From NCBI RefSeq assembly GCF_003024195.1, contig NZ_KZ679052.1, forward strand, positions 186,001 to 250,000: a DNA stretch of 64,000 nt, in the 5' to 3' direction. Below the pieces are notes generated by a model, which did not search any database, was not told the origin of the DNA, and saw only the letters and a list, made by a program, of their open reading frames with translations. Of this stretch, positions 18,243 to 29,050 are shown one piece after another. Source of the stretch: Streptomyces dioscori (GTDB taxonomy: Bacteria > Actinomycetota > Actinomycetes > Streptomycetales > Streptomycetaceae). Within the stretch, counting starts at the first letter, position 1; each line of letters opens with the position of its first letter. The position numbers were made by a program, and so were the translations under genes.

Positions 18243-19243
18243 GCCACATGCTCCTTCTCGGAAAACTGGGACTGTTCCGTCTGCCCTGCCTGCCCTGCCC
18301 GTTCCGCCTGGGCGTCCTGCTCCGAGACGTGCCGTGCGATCCGCAGGAACGCCTCCTCCAGGGACCCCGACCGGATGTCGAGCCCCCGCAGCTCGACACC
18401 GGCCTGTTCGGCCCATGTCAGCAGCCCGGTGGCGGCCCGCTGCAGTTCGTTCGTACGCAGCCGTATTACGCGTCCGGTGACCTCGTGTCCGGTGACGCCG
18501 AGGGAGTCGAGCGGCGGCAGATCGCCGGGGAAGTAGCCGCTGGGCAGTTCGAAGGAGATGCGCGACGGCTGGGAGGCGGTCACCTCGGCAGGGGTTCCGG
18601 AGACCGCGATCTTCCCGGCGTGCAGGATCGCGAGCCGGTCCGCGAGCCCTTCCGCCTCCTCCAGGTAGTGGGTGGTGAGCAGCACGGTCGTGCCCTGCGC
18701 ACGCAGTTCGCGCACCAACTCCCAGGTCTCCTGGCGCCCTTCGGCGTCGAGGCCGGTCGTCGGCTCGTCCAGGAAGAGCACCTCGGGCCGTCCGAGGAGC
18801 GCGAGTGCCAGGTCCAGGCGCCGCTTCTCCCCACCGGACAGCTGCTTCACGCGTACGTCGGCCCGGCGGGTGAGGCCGACCAGGGACAGCGCCTCGCTCT
18901 CGGGGCGGGCCCCGCTCGTGCAGCCGGCCCACATGCGTACGGTCTCCGAGACGGTCAGCTCGGAGGGGAAGCCGCCCTCCTGGAGCATGAGGCCGATGCG
19001 CGGGCGGACGGCGGAGCGTTCGGAGTACGGGTCGTGGCCGAGAACGCGCACCTGGCCGCCGGACGGCCGGGCGAGGCCCTCGATGAGTTCGACGGTGGAG
19101 GTCTTGCCCGCGCCGTTGGTGCCGAGCAGTGCGAAGAGTTCGCCCCGGGCGACTTCGAAGGAGACCCCTCGGACCGCCTCGAACCCTCCCCCGTAGACGC
19201 GTCGGAGATCAGTGACCTCGATCACGGGCTCATTCGTATTCAT
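18239..19243 (-). CDS. ABC transporter ATP-binding protein
   Basis: 334 residues. Walker A is GTNGAGKTST, the Q-loop is in GLMLQEGG, the signature is VKQLSGGEKRR, Walker B is VLFLDEPTTGLD and the switch His is in LTTHYLEEAE. The C-terminal extension (about 230-310) resembles the DrrA/CcmA-type exporters. It is the first gene of a four-gene unit (ATPase, permease, kinase, regulator) on the minus strand, with ATGA overlaps at the first and last junctions. A tail of Gln, Ala and Glu follows the domain. Confidence 0.95.
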   Translation of the reverse strand: MNTNEPVIEVTDLRRVYGGGFEAVRGVSFEVARGELFALLGTNGAGKTSTVELIEGLARPSGGQVRVLGHDPYSERSAVRPRIGLMLQEGGFPSELTVSETVRMWAGCTSGARPESEALSLVGLTRRADVRVKQLSGGEKRRLDLALALLGRPEVLFLDEPTTGLDAEGRQETWELVRELRAQGTTVLLTTHYLEEAEGLADRLAILHAGKIAVSGTPAEVTASQPSRISFELPSGYFPGDLPPLDSLGVTGHEVTGRVIRLRTNELQRAATGLLTWAEQAGVELRGLDIRSGSLEEAFLRIARHVSEQDAQAERAGQAGQTEQSQFSEKEHVA

Positions 19244-19350
19244 GACTCAAGCGTCCCCGCGGACGACGGCCTTCGGCAGTGCGCGCTGTCACTGGTGGAC
19301 ATGACAAATGTCAGACGGCCGTGAACCGGACGGCAGAGCAGGCGCATACG

Positions 19351-19384
19351 AGAAAGACCCCGGTCATATGACCGGGGTCTTTCT
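19351..19384. terminator. terminator of tRNA-Gly copy 2
   Basis: A perfect 34-base palindrome centred on CATATG with A- and T-rich ends, seven bases past the tRNA 3' end on the minus strand. It could also protect the ABC operon promoter from read-through. Confidence 0.8.
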
Positions 19385-19390
19385 TCGCTG

Positions 19391-19463
19391 AGCGGACGAC
19401 CAGGTTCGAACTGGCGACCTCAACCTTGGCAAGGTTGCGCTCTACCAACTGAGCTACGTCCGC
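19391..19463 (-). tRNA. tRNA-Gly (anticodon GCC), copy 2
   Basis: Identical over all 73 bases to 15325-15397, with a few shared bases (CGCTG) beyond the 3' end. No CCA is encoded. Confidence 0.95.
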
Positions 19464-19542
19464 ATTGCCTCCGACCGGCTTTCACCGATCGGCGCGGGCA
19501 CCAGCCTACCTGATCGAATGAACGACCAGACCGGCGATGCAG

Positions 19543-19614
19543 AGCGGGTGACAGGAATTGCACACTGCGCCTTCCCCCTGGAAGGGGGATGTTCTGCTAC
19601 TGAACTACACCCGC
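19543..19614 (-). tRNA. tRNA-Gly (anticodon UCC) with aberrant D- and T-loops
   Basis: 72 nt. The acceptor GCGGGTG/CACCCGC and the anticodon stem TCCCC/GGGGA with loop CTTCCAG pair perfectly. The D-loop is AGTAGCA, where most tRNA-Gly have a GG pair. The T-loop is TGCAATT instead of TTCRANY, and the T-stem CAGTG/CCTGT pairs badly. The elbow contact 18-55 would therefore be A-G instead of G-pseudouridine, while 19-56 stays G-C. Similar departures are known in staphylococcal tRNA-Gly(UCC) species used for peptidoglycan. It could also be a relaxed or decaying decoding tRNA. Confidence 0.8.
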
Positions 19615-19750
19615 GTGACTCCGGTGAGCCGGGCCTTTCGGCCTTGCCCCTCGGCGTGCTCCGAACTCTAGCCGATCGCCCGGGGTACAACGCAAGTCGA
19701 CTACCCCCAGGCCCGAATGAACCCCGACCCACAGCGCCGACCCCCACCCA

Positions 19751-19872
19751 CCCAAGGGGCGCGGGGAACGGCGCGCTCAACCCCCAGGAACCCGCACCCA
19801 ACACAGGGCCTGGCCCCCACGCACCTCAGGGGCGCGGGGAACTGCGCGACCAGCCCCCACGGAACCGCACCC
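19751..19872 (+). repeat. intergenic repeat cluster (two copies)
   Basis: Copies begin near 19754 and 19827 with GGGGCGCGGGGAACGGCGC and GGGGCGCGGGGAACTGCGC cores. The rest of the space from 19615 to 20007 holds no supported gene. Confidence 0.85.
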
Positions 19873-20007
19873 GACACACAACACCGCATGCACAACGCAC
19901 ACCGCCGGCAGGCGACCGCAGGGGCCCGGAAAGGAGTCCGACCCCCGAGCGGCCGAACTCCCCGCAGAGCACCTGAGCACCCTGAGCACCTCAAAACCCC
20001 ACAAGCC

Positions 20008-20325
20008 CTACTGCGCAGCAGTAAAAGCCTCATACACCCGCTTGGGAATCCGCCCCCGCGCAGGCACCTCCAACTTGTTGGACTGCGCCCAAGCCCGCAC
20101 AGCCGCAGGATCCGGCGCCACCGCCGTCTGCCGGTACGCCTTCCCGGACCGCGACCGCTTGCGCCCGGCCTCCACATACGGCTCAAGCGCCGCACGCAAC
20201 TGCTCGGCATTGGCCGGATTCAGGTCGATCTCGTACGACTTGCCGTCCAGACCGAAGGCGATCGTTTCCGCCGCTTCCGAGCCGTCGATGTCGTCGGAGA
20301 GAGTGACTACGACACGCTGCGCCAC
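20008..20325 (-). CDS. lsr2: Lsr2 nucleoid-associated protein
   Basis: 105 residues from GTG 20325, preceded by GAAGGGA. The N-terminal dimerisation strand region reads AQRVVVTLSDDIDGSEAAETI and FGLDGKSYEIDLN. A basic linker (GRKRSRSG) follows, then the C-terminal DNA-binding domain with VRAWAQSNKLEVPARGRIPKRV; its RGR segment is the AT-hook-like minor-groove contact. Lsr2 bridges and silences AT-rich DNA in actinobacteria, as H-NS does in proteobacteria. The 360 bp upstream are the most AT-rich stretch nearby, which fits self-control (inference). Confidence 0.97.
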   Translation of the reverse strand: MAQRVVVTLSDDIDGSEAAETIAFGLDGKSYEIDLNPANAEQLRAALEPYVEAGRKRSRSGKAYRQTAVAPDPAAVRAWAQSNKLEVPARGRIPKRVYEAFTAAQ

Positions 20326-20684
20326 GAATATCGGTCCCTTCGTGCGGCACCTATCCGACGACGTGCGACGACGTGTCGAGATGCCGACTGTCCGACTGCT
20401 TTTATGGGTGATTGGGCAAAGTATCGGCTATTGCCAATTCATTTGTACAGTGCCCGGCAATCCAATGTGAAGCTCGACTAAATCCCCTGGCGTGTCCCCA
20501 GGCAATAGGGGGCCCGGTCTCGATCCGGATCTTTCCCAGGATTTTTCGTGAAGGCAGCCCGACGATAGGTTCTCGATGCGCAATCGTGATGACGGTCACG
20601 TAGATTCCTACGAATCTACTCGCGTAGAAATTTTGTACGGGTAGTCTGAACGAACCTGCTCAGCACCACACACCGGGAGTGCCA
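20326..20684. promoter_or_regulatory. AT-rich divergent regulatory region of lsr2 and purS
   Basis: This stretch is markedly richer in A and T than the surrounding genes, for example around 20397-20475 and 20592-20640. A perfect inverted repeat with 8-base arms GTAGATTC/GAATCTAC lies at 20600-20619 with a CTAC centre. A possible -10 TAGTCT (20642-20647) faces purS. No gene is seen here. Confidence 0.5.
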
Positions 20685-20948
20685 GTGGCACGCGTCGTAG
20701 TCGACGTCATGCTCAAGCCGGAGATCCTCGACCCCCAGGGCCAGGCGGTGCAGCGTGCACTGCCGCGCCTCGGTTTCGAAGGCATCTCCGACGTCCGTCA
20801 GGGAAAGCGATTCGAACTGGAAGTGGACGGACCGGTGGACGACACCGCGCTCGCCCGCATCCACGAACTCGCCGAATCCTTCCTCGCCAACACCGTGATC
20901 GAGGACTTCACCGTCAAGGTCGAGGAAGTCGCGGAGGCCGGAAAGTGA
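20685..20948 (+). CDS. purS: phosphoribosylformylglycinamidine synthase subunit PurS
   Basis: 87 residues from GTG 20685, six bases after GGGAG (an upstream GTG at 20679 is too close to that site). Small PurS proteins bridge PurQ and PurL in the three-part FGAM synthase. The family pattern is ARVVVDVMLKPEILDPQGQAV followed by VRQGKRFELEV. It overlaps purQ by four bases (GTGA), so the three subunits are translationally coupled. Confidence 0.96.
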   Translation: MARVVVDVMLKPEILDPQGQAVQRALPRLGFEGISDVRQGKRFELEVDGPVDDTALARIHELAESFLANTVIEDFTVKVEEVAEAGK

Positions 20949-21645
20949 CCGCTCGTATTGGCGTCGTCACTTTCCCGGGAAGCCTCGACGACCGGGACAC
21001 CCAGCGGGCGATCAAGCTCGCCGGCGCCGAACCCGTCGCTCTCTGGCACAAGGACAAGGACCTCAAGCAGGTCGACGCCGTTGTCCTGCCGGGTGGTTTC
21101 TCGTACGGCGACTATCTGCGCGCCGGTGCGATCTCGCGCTTCTCGCCGGTCATGGCGACGGTGATTGAGCAGGCGAAGTCGGGAATGCCGGTGCTCGGCA
21201 TCTGCAACGGCTTCCAGATCCTCACCGAAGCCCATCTCCTTCCCGGCGGGATGCTCGGCAACGACCACCTCCACTTCATCTGCCGCGACCAGAAGTTGAA
21301 GGTGGAGAACGCGGAAACCGCCTGGACCGCGGACTACGAGTCCGGCCAGGAGATCCACATCCCGCTGAAGAACATGGACGGGCGGTACGTCGCCGACGAG
21401 CGCACCCTCGACATGCTGGAGGCGGAGGGCCGCGTCGTCTTCCGTTACGTGGTCGGCGGCGCGTTCGCCGACGGTTTCGGCAATCCCAACGGCTCGCTGC
21501 GGGACATCGCCGGCATCTCGAACGAGGCGGGCAACGTCGTCGGTCTGATGCCGCACCCGGAGCACGCTGTCGAACCCCTCGTCGGGTCCGGCCGCACCGA
21601 CGGCCTCCCCTTCTTCACCTCGATCCTCAAGAAGCTGGTCAACGC

Positions 21646-21649
<4 letters not shown>
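20945..21649 (+). CDS. purQ: phosphoribosylformylglycinamidine synthase subunit PurQ
   Basis: 234 residues, a class I glutamine amidotransferase. The nucleophile Cys87 lies in LGICNGFQIL and the His-Glu of the triad in GLMPHPEHAVE near residue 210. The N-terminus IGVVTFPGSLDDRDT and FSYGDYLRAGAI are typical. It supplies ammonia to PurL for FGAR to FGAM conversion. It overlaps purS and purL by four bases each. Confidence 0.97.
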
Positions 21650-23904
<2,255 letters not shown>

Positions 23905-23915
23905 CACCCACACGA

Positions 23916-23952
23916 AACCCGGCCCCGCCCAGCAACCGGGCGGGGCCGGGTT
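23916..23952 (+). terminator. purSQL terminator
   Basis: A 15-bp perfect stem (23916-23930 with 23938-23952) rich in GC, 11 bases past the purL stop. Confidence 0.8.
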
Positions 23953-23960
23953 CCGTCTGC

Positions 23961-24385
23961 GGCCCGGTGGGGGCTGGTCGCGCAGTTCCCCGCGCCCCCA
24001 AAAAGCAACGGGCGGCGAGGCCCGTATCCCGTCTCCCGCCCGGTGGGGGCGGGCCGCGCAGTTCCCCGCGCCCCTGGGGGGCACCGGCGAGCGCGGCTGC
24101 ACCAAGCGACCCCGGCGCCCCCTCCGCCCGCGCCCAGCCCCCACGCCGCCGCGGACGAAGCACCCCGGTGCACCCCGGCTGCTTTCAGGGGCGCGGGGAA
24201 CTGCGCGCCCAGCCCCCACGCCGCCGCAGTCGAAGCACCCCCGTGCACCCCGGCTGCTCTTAGGGGCGCGGGGAACTGCGCGCCCAGCCCCGACGGCGCC
24301 GCAGCCGAAGCACGTCGGTAAATCCGGCGGCTTCGCCGTCAGGGGCGCGGGGAACTGCGCGCCCAGCCCCCACCGCGCCGCAGAC
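23961..24385. repeat. cluster of five intergenic repeats in both orientations
   Basis: Two minus-oriented copies (about 23961-23999 and 24038-24076) face three plus-oriented copies (about 24186-24232, 24261-24307, 24339-24385). The tail GCCGCAG(T/C)CGAAGCAC is shared by two of the plus copies, which look like recent tandem duplicates. The rest of the 575-bp space between purL and the next gene has no supported coding frame. Opposed copies can form a long cruciform. Confidence 0.85.
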
Positions 24386-24479
24386 AGAACCCCACCCCCG
24401 CTCACCCACCCCGCAGTCGCGGACCCACCCCCGCTCACCCATCCCGCAGGCGCACCCCCGCCCCGCATAAACTCCCCCC

Positions 24480-25277
24480 ATGCCCCCGGCCAAGAAGCGT
24501 CCCCGCGCCTACGATCCGGTAAAGACCCGCGCCGCGGTCCTCGCCCAGTTCGGGAACGTGCGGGCGGCGGTGCGGACCCTCACCCCCGGCCGGCTCGCCG
24601 CACCCGCGGGCCTCGGCGACTGGACCGTACGGGAGTTGGCCGTGCATCTGACCATGGCGCTGGAGGCGGTCAGCCGCGGCCTGGACGGGCCGGAGCCGGC
24701 GACCCCCGCGCTCGCCCTCCTCGACTGGCCGTCCACCACCGCCCCCCGCGCCGGCGAGGTCGACGGCGACGTCCACGCGCTCGCCGCCGCCGAACCGGAC
24801 CTCGACGCGCTGTACGAGCGCACGGAAGCCCGGTTCGGGGAACGGCTGCCGGACGCCAGGGACGGCCGCCTGCTCACCACTCGCGTGGGAGCGATGACCG
24901 TGGCCGACCACCTCGTCACCCGCACGGTGGAGCTGGTCGTTCACACCGATGACCTGAACGCGGCCGTCCCGGGGCTCGACATCCCCTACGACCGCCACGC
25001 CCTCGCCACGTGCACCCGCCTGCTCGCCGACGCCCTCGCCGCGAAGGCGCCCGGCGCCTCGACGGAGGTGCGCGTACCGCCGTACGCCGTCGTGCAGTGC
25101 GTGGAGGGCCCGCGCCACACCCGCGGCACCCCGCCCAACGTCGTGGAGACGGACCCGCTCACCTGGATCCGTCTCGCGACCGGGCGGACGGCGTGGCAGA
25201 CCGCCCTCGACGACGCGAAGGTCAGCGCGAGCGGAGAGCGCGCCGACCTGGGCGCCCTGCTCCCCCTCATGGGCTGA
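24480..25277 (+). CDS. MDMPI-N / sterol-carrier family protein
   Basis: 265 residues from ATG 24480. The N-terminal half is a DinB-like four-helix unit of the mycothiol-dependent maleylpyruvate isomerase type (VRTLTPGRLAAPAGLGDWTVRELAVHL, then MTVADHLVTRTVELVVHTDDL, where the His residues could bind metal). The C-terminal part (about 190-265) resembles a sterol-carrier-like domain (PYAVVQCVEGP, DPLTWIRLATGRTAW). Its role is unknown; a mycothiol-linked detoxification step is a guess. A -10-like TAAACT ends six bases before the ATG and no ribosome site is present, so the mRNA is probably leaderless. Confidence 0.85.
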   Translation: MPPAKKRPRAYDPVKTRAAVLAQFGNVRAAVRTLTPGRLAAPAGLGDWTVRELAVHLTMALEAVSRGLDGPEPATPALALLDWPSTTAPRAGEVDGDVHALAAAEPDLDALYERTEARFGERLPDARDGRLLTTRVGAMTVADHLVTRTVELVVHTDDLNAAVPGLDIPYDRHALATCTRLLADALAAKAPGASTEVRVPPYAVVQCVEGPRHTRGTPPNVVETDPLTWIRLATGRTAWQTALDDAKVSASGERADLGALLPLMG

Positions 25278-25363
25278 GCCGGACGGCCGGACCGGGAACC
25301 GCCCGTTGCGCGGCCGTTACCCCGTGAGGGAACCAAGCACCCCACCCGCCCCGTCAAAGCGGC

Positions 25364-26251
25364 ATGCACACGCAGCGACGCAACCTCAGCGCCCTCAGCC
25401 CGCGGGTCGGCCTCAGCGCCCTGGCGGTCACCGGACTCCTCGCCACGGCCGCCTGCGGCACGGAGAGCGGCAGCGGCGACAGCGGCGGCAAGGATCCCGG
25501 TTCGAGTTCCGTCGGGACCCGGCAGGACACCGGGCTCACCGGCACGCAGTGGAACGTCGACAGCGTGACGGCCAAGGGGAAGACGCAGGACGCCCCGGCC
25601 GGCGCGCACGTCGAGTTCGGCAAGGACGGCAAGGTGGGTGGCAACTACGGCTGCAACCACTTCGGGGCCACCGCCGAGATCGAGGGCGACACGATCACGA
25701 TCGGCGACGACACGTTCAAGACCGAGATGGCCTGTACGGCCGACGGCACGATGGGCTTCGAGTCGAAACTCGGCGAGGTCATGTCCGACAGCACGATCAA
25801 GGCCGACGTCAACGGCGACAGGCTGACGCTCACCACCGAGGACGGCTACACCGTGAAACTCACCGCCGACAAGCCGGCCGACCTCTACGGCACCAAGTGG
25901 AACGTCACCGGCACGGTGAAGGCCGACAAGAAGGCCGACACCAAGGGCGGCTCCGCCGTCGCCCTGGCTTCCGAGGCCGAGGGCAAGGTCCATCTCACCT
26001 TCGACGAGAAGGGCACCGTCCGTGGCGAGCTCGGCTGCAACAAGGTGACGGCGAAGGCCACGGTCGGCGACGGCACTATCACTCTGGGCGCGCCGGGCAC
26101 CACCCGGAAGATGTGCTCCGACTCACTCATGGACACCGAAAGGTCCCTGCTGGCGCTCTTCGGCGGCACCGTGAAGTACACGCTGAAGGGCAGCAACCTG
26201 ACCCTGACCAGCGAAAACGGCGCTGGCCTGGAAGCCGTCGCCGCGAAGTGA
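25364..26251 (+). CDS. lipoprotein with two META domains
   Basis: 295 residues. The signal peptide ends in a lipobox LLATAAC with lipidated Cys31, followed by a Gly/Ser-rich spacer. Two META-type domains follow: about 55-165 (LTGTQWNVDSVTAKG, VGGNYGCNHFGA, FKTEMACTADG) and about 170-290 (LYGTKWNVTGTV, VRGELGCNKVTAKA, TRKMCSDSLMD). Each keeps the GCN motif and a later Cys of the heat-shock HslJ/META fold. It is probably on the outer face of the membrane. The function of META lipoproteins is not settled; envelope or stress resistance is suggested for HslJ. Confidence 0.88.
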   Translation: MHTQRRNLSALSPRVGLSALAVTGLLATAACGTESGSGDSGGKDPGSSSVGTRQDTGLTGTQWNVDSVTAKGKTQDAPAGAHVEFGKDGKVGGNYGCNHFGATAEIEGDTITIGDDTFKTEMACTADGTMGFESKLGEVMSDSTIKADVNGDRLTLTTEDGYTVKLTADKPADLYGTKWNVTGTVKADKKADTKGGSAVALASEAEGKVHLTFDEKGTVRGELGCNKVTAKATVGDGTITLGAPGTTRKMCSDSLMDTERSLLALFGGTVKYTLKGSNLTLTSENGAGLEAVAAK

Positions 26252-26321
26252 CCCCGGACGGGCGGCGTCTCACCGCGCCGCCCGGGCACTTCCCCAATTC
26301 GGACCAGTGGTCGATCTCGCC

Positions 26322-26327
26322 TACACT
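26322..26327 (+). promoter_or_regulatory. -10 hexamer of a probably leaderless purF transcript
   Basis: TACACT ends seven bases before GTG 26335 and no ribosome site lies between. It is the same arrangement as at purD. Confidence 0.5.
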
Positions 26328-26334
26328 CGGTGGC

Positions 26335-27858
26335 GTGCCACGTGGTGACGGTCGACTCAGTCATGATCTGCTCCCCGGCGAGAAAGGACCCCAGGACGCT
26401 TGCGGCGTCTTCGGAGTCTGGGCTCCCGGTGAAGAGGTCGCCAAGCTCACTTACTTCGGGCTCTACGCCCTCCAGCATCGAGGCCAGGAATCCGCGGGAA
26501 TCGCGGTCAGCAATGGCTCTCAGATCCTCGTCTTCAAGGACATGGGGCTCGTTTCCCAGGTCTTCGACGAGGCGTCCCTCGGTTCCCTGCTCGGTCATAT
26601 CGCGGTCGGTCACGCCCGCTACTCGACCACCGGGGCCTCCACCTGGGAGAACGCCCAGCCGACGTTCCGTGCCACCGGGCACGGCTCGATCGCGCTCGGC
26701 CACAACGGCAACCTCGTCAACACGGCGGAGCTCGCCGAGATGGTCGCCGACCTCCCGAAGCAGGAGGGCCGCACCCCGCGTGTGGCGGCGACCAACGACA
26801 CCGACCTGCTGACGGCCCTGCTGGCCGCCCAGGTCGACGACGACGGCAAGCCGCTGACCATCGAGGAGGCCTCCGCGAAGGTCCTCCCGCAGGTCAAGGG
26901 CGCCTTCTCGCTCGTCTTCATGGACGAGCACACCCTCTACGCCGCCCGTGACCCGCAGGGCATCCGCCCGCTGGTCCTCGGGCGCCTGGAGCGCGGCTGG
27001 GTCGTCGCCTCCGAGTCCGCCGCCCTCGACATCTGCGGCGCGGCCTACGTCCGCGAGATCGAGCCGGGCGAGTTCGTCGCCATCGACGAGAACGGACTGC
27101 GAACCTCCCGATTCGCGGAAGCGAAGCCCAAGGGCTGTGTCTTCGAGTACGTGTACCTGGCCCGCCCGGACACCGACATCGCCGGCCGGAACGTGTACCT
27201 CAGCCGGGTCGAGATGGGCCGCCGCCTCGCCAAGGAAGCTCCGGTCGAGGCCGATCTGGTGATAGCGACCCCGGAATCGGGCACGCCCGCCGCGATCGGT
27301 TACGCGGAAGCCTCGGGCATCCCGTTCGGTGCCGGTCTCGTGAAGAACGCGTACGTCGGCCGGACCTTCATCCAGCCTTCACAGACCATCCGCCAGCTGG
27401 GCATCAGGCTGAAGCTGAATCCCCTCAAGGAAGTCATCAAGGGCAAGCGGCTGGTCGTCGTCGACGACTCGATCGTGCGCGGCAACACCCAGCGCGCCCT
27501 GGTCCGGATGCTCCGCGAGGCGGGCGCGGCCGAGATCCACATCCGGATCTCCTCGCCGCCCGTGAAGTGGCCCTGCTTCTTCGGCATCGACTTCGCCACG
27601 CGCGCGGAGCTGATCGCCAACGGCATGTCCATCGAGGAGATCGGCACGTCCCTGGGCGCCGACTCCCTCTCGTACATCTCCATCGACGGCATGATCGAGG
27701 CCACCACCATCGACAAGCCGAACCTCTGCCGTGCCTGCTTCGACGGCGAGTACCCGATGGACCTCCCGGACCCCGAGCTGCTCGGCAAGCAGCTCCTGGA
27801 GACCGAGCTGGCCGCGGGCCCCGCGTCGGCCGCGTCCGACGCGATCCGTCGCCCGTAA
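26335..27858 (+). CDS. purF: amidophosphoribosyltransferase
   Basis: 507 residues from GTG 26335. It makes 5-phosphoribosylamine from PRPP and glutamine, the first step of purine synthesis. The class II amidotransferase nucleophile is Cys23 in QDACGVFGVW, so a 22-residue propeptide is likely removed. Downstream motifs are YALQHRGQESAGI, GHARYSTTGAS and HNGNLVN. The PRPP-binding loop is LVVVDDSIVRGNTQ. Cys residues in CVFEY, WPCFFGID and LCRACFDGEY fit the Fe-S cluster type found in Bacillus PurF. It is followed 65 bp later by purM. Confidence 0.97.
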   Translation: MPRGDGRLSHDLLPGEKGPQDACGVFGVWAPGEEVAKLTYFGLYALQHRGQESAGIAVSNGSQILVFKDMGLVSQVFDEASLGSLLGHIAVGHARYSTTGASTWENAQPTFRATGHGSIALGHNGNLVNTAELAEMVADLPKQEGRTPRVAATNDTDLLTALLAAQVDDDGKPLTIEEASAKVLPQVKGAFSLVFMDEHTLYAARDPQGIRPLVLGRLERGWVVASESAALDICGAAYVREIEPGEFVAIDENGLRTSRFAEAKPKGCVFEYVYLARPDTDIAGRNVYLSRVEMGRRLAKEAPVEADLVIATPESGTPAAIGYAEASGIPFGAGLVKNAYVGRTFIQPSQTIRQLGIRLKLNPLKEVIKGKRLVVVDDSIVRGNTQRALVRMLREAGAAEIHIRISSPPVKWPCFFGIDFATRAELIANGMSIEEIGTSLGADSLSYISIDGMIEATTIDKPNLCRACFDGEYPMDLPDPELLGKQLLETELAAGPASAASDAIRRP

Positions 27859-27923
27859 GACCTCGCAGCGATCTCGCAGCGACACCGCTGTACGAGCTGT
27901 ACGACACGAAAGTTCTCACCGTC

Positions 27924-28994
27924 ATGTCTGAGACAACTGGTGCCAGCTACGCCGCCGCGGGCGTCGACATCGAAGCGGGCGACCGCGCCGTCGAACTGAT
28001 GAAGGAGTGGGTGAAGAAGACGCAGCGCCCCGAGGTCCTCGGTGGCCTCGGCGGTTTCGCCGGCCTCTTCGACGCCTCCGCCCTCAAGCGGTACGAGCGC
28101 CCGCTGCTCGCCTCCGCCACGGACGGGGTCGGCACGAAGGTCGACCTCGCCCGGCAGCTCGGCGTGTACGACACCATCGGCCACGACCTGGTCGCGATGG
28201 TCATGGACGACATCGTGGTGTGCGGCGCCGAGCCGCTCTTCATGACCGACTACATCTGTGTCGGCAAGGTCCACCCGGAGCGCGTGGCCGCCATCGTGAA
28301 GGGCATCGCCGAGGGCTGTGTCCTCGCGGGCTGCGCCCTGGTGGGCGGCGAGACGGCCGAACACCCCGGCCTGCTGGGCCCGGACGACTTCGACGTCGCC
28401 GGCGCCGGTACGGGTGTCGTGGAGGCCGACCGGCTGCTCGGCGCGGATCGTATCCGTACGGGTGACGCGGTGATCGCCATGGCGTCCTCCGGCCTTCACT
28501 CGAACGGGTACTCACTCGTCCGGCACGTCCTGTTCGACCGCGGGAACCTGAAGCTCGACCAGCACGTCGAGGAGTTCGGCCGCACGCTCGGCGAGGAGCT
28601 CCTGGAGCCCACCAAGATCTACTCGCTGGACTGTCTGGCGCTGACCCGCACGACCGACGTGCACGCCTACTCGCACATCACGGGCGGCGGCCTCGCGGCC
28701 AACCTCGCCCGGGTGATCCCGGACGGCCTGCACGCGACCGTCGACCGCGCCACCTGGACCCCGGCCCCGGTCTTCGACCTCGTCGGCACCACCGGCCAGG
28801 TCGAGCGCCTGGAACTGGAGAAGACGCTGAACATGGGCGTGGGCATGATCGCGATCGTCCCCCAGGACTCCGCGGACGCCGCCCTCACCACCCTGGCGGA
28901 CCGAGGAGTGGAAGCCTGGGTGGCAGGCGAGATCACGGACCGGGGCACCCACGACACGGGCGCAACCCTGACGGGCGACTACGCAGCACGGTAG
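27924..28994 (+). CDS. purM: phosphoribosylformylglycinamidine cyclo-ligase
   Basis: 356 residues from ATG 27924 (MSETTGASYAAAGVDIEAGDRAV). AIR synthetase closes the imidazole ring of FGAM with ATP. The family motifs are GGFAGLFD, LLASATDGVGTKVDLARQLG, DLVAMVMDDIVVCGAEPLFM, GCALVGGETAEHPGL, ASSGLHSNGYSLVR and HITGGGLAANLARV. It is co-directional with purF and probably on the same transcript, since no terminator lies between. Confidence 0.97.
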   Translation: MSETTGASYAAAGVDIEAGDRAVELMKEWVKKTQRPEVLGGLGGFAGLFDASALKRYERPLLASATDGVGTKVDLARQLGVYDTIGHDLVAMVMDDIVVCGAEPLFMTDYICVGKVHPERVAAIVKGIAEGCVLAGCALVGGETAEHPGLLGPDDFDVAGAGTGVVEADRLLGADRIRTGDAVIAMASSGLHSNGYSLVRHVLFDRGNLKLDQHVEEFGRTLGEELLEPTKIYSLDCLALTRTTDVHAYSHITGGGLAANLARVIPDGLHATVDRATWTPAPVFDLVGTTGQVERLELEKTLNMGVGMIAIVPQDSADAALTTLADRGVEAWVAGEITDRGTHDTGATLTGDYAAR

Positions 28995-29011
28995 TCACGC
29001 GGTAGCCATGA

Positions 29012-29036
29012 AAGGGGCGCCCACAAGGGCGCCCTT
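29012..29036 (+). terminator. purM terminator
   Basis: A GGGCGCCC/GGGCGCCC stem with ACAA loop, flanked by AA/TT, 18 bases past the purM stop. A short T run follows the stem. Confidence 0.65.
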
Positions 29037-29050
29037 CAGGGCAGCCCCGT

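Noticed and set aside
15433..19243. Antibiotic cluster-linked exporter
   Set aside because: No biosynthetic genes are nearby; the exporter and two-component system fit a general envelope-stress type.
23961..24385. CRISPR array
   Set aside because: Repeats are in both orientations with unequal spacing, are imperfect, and occur at many other loci; no cas genes are present.
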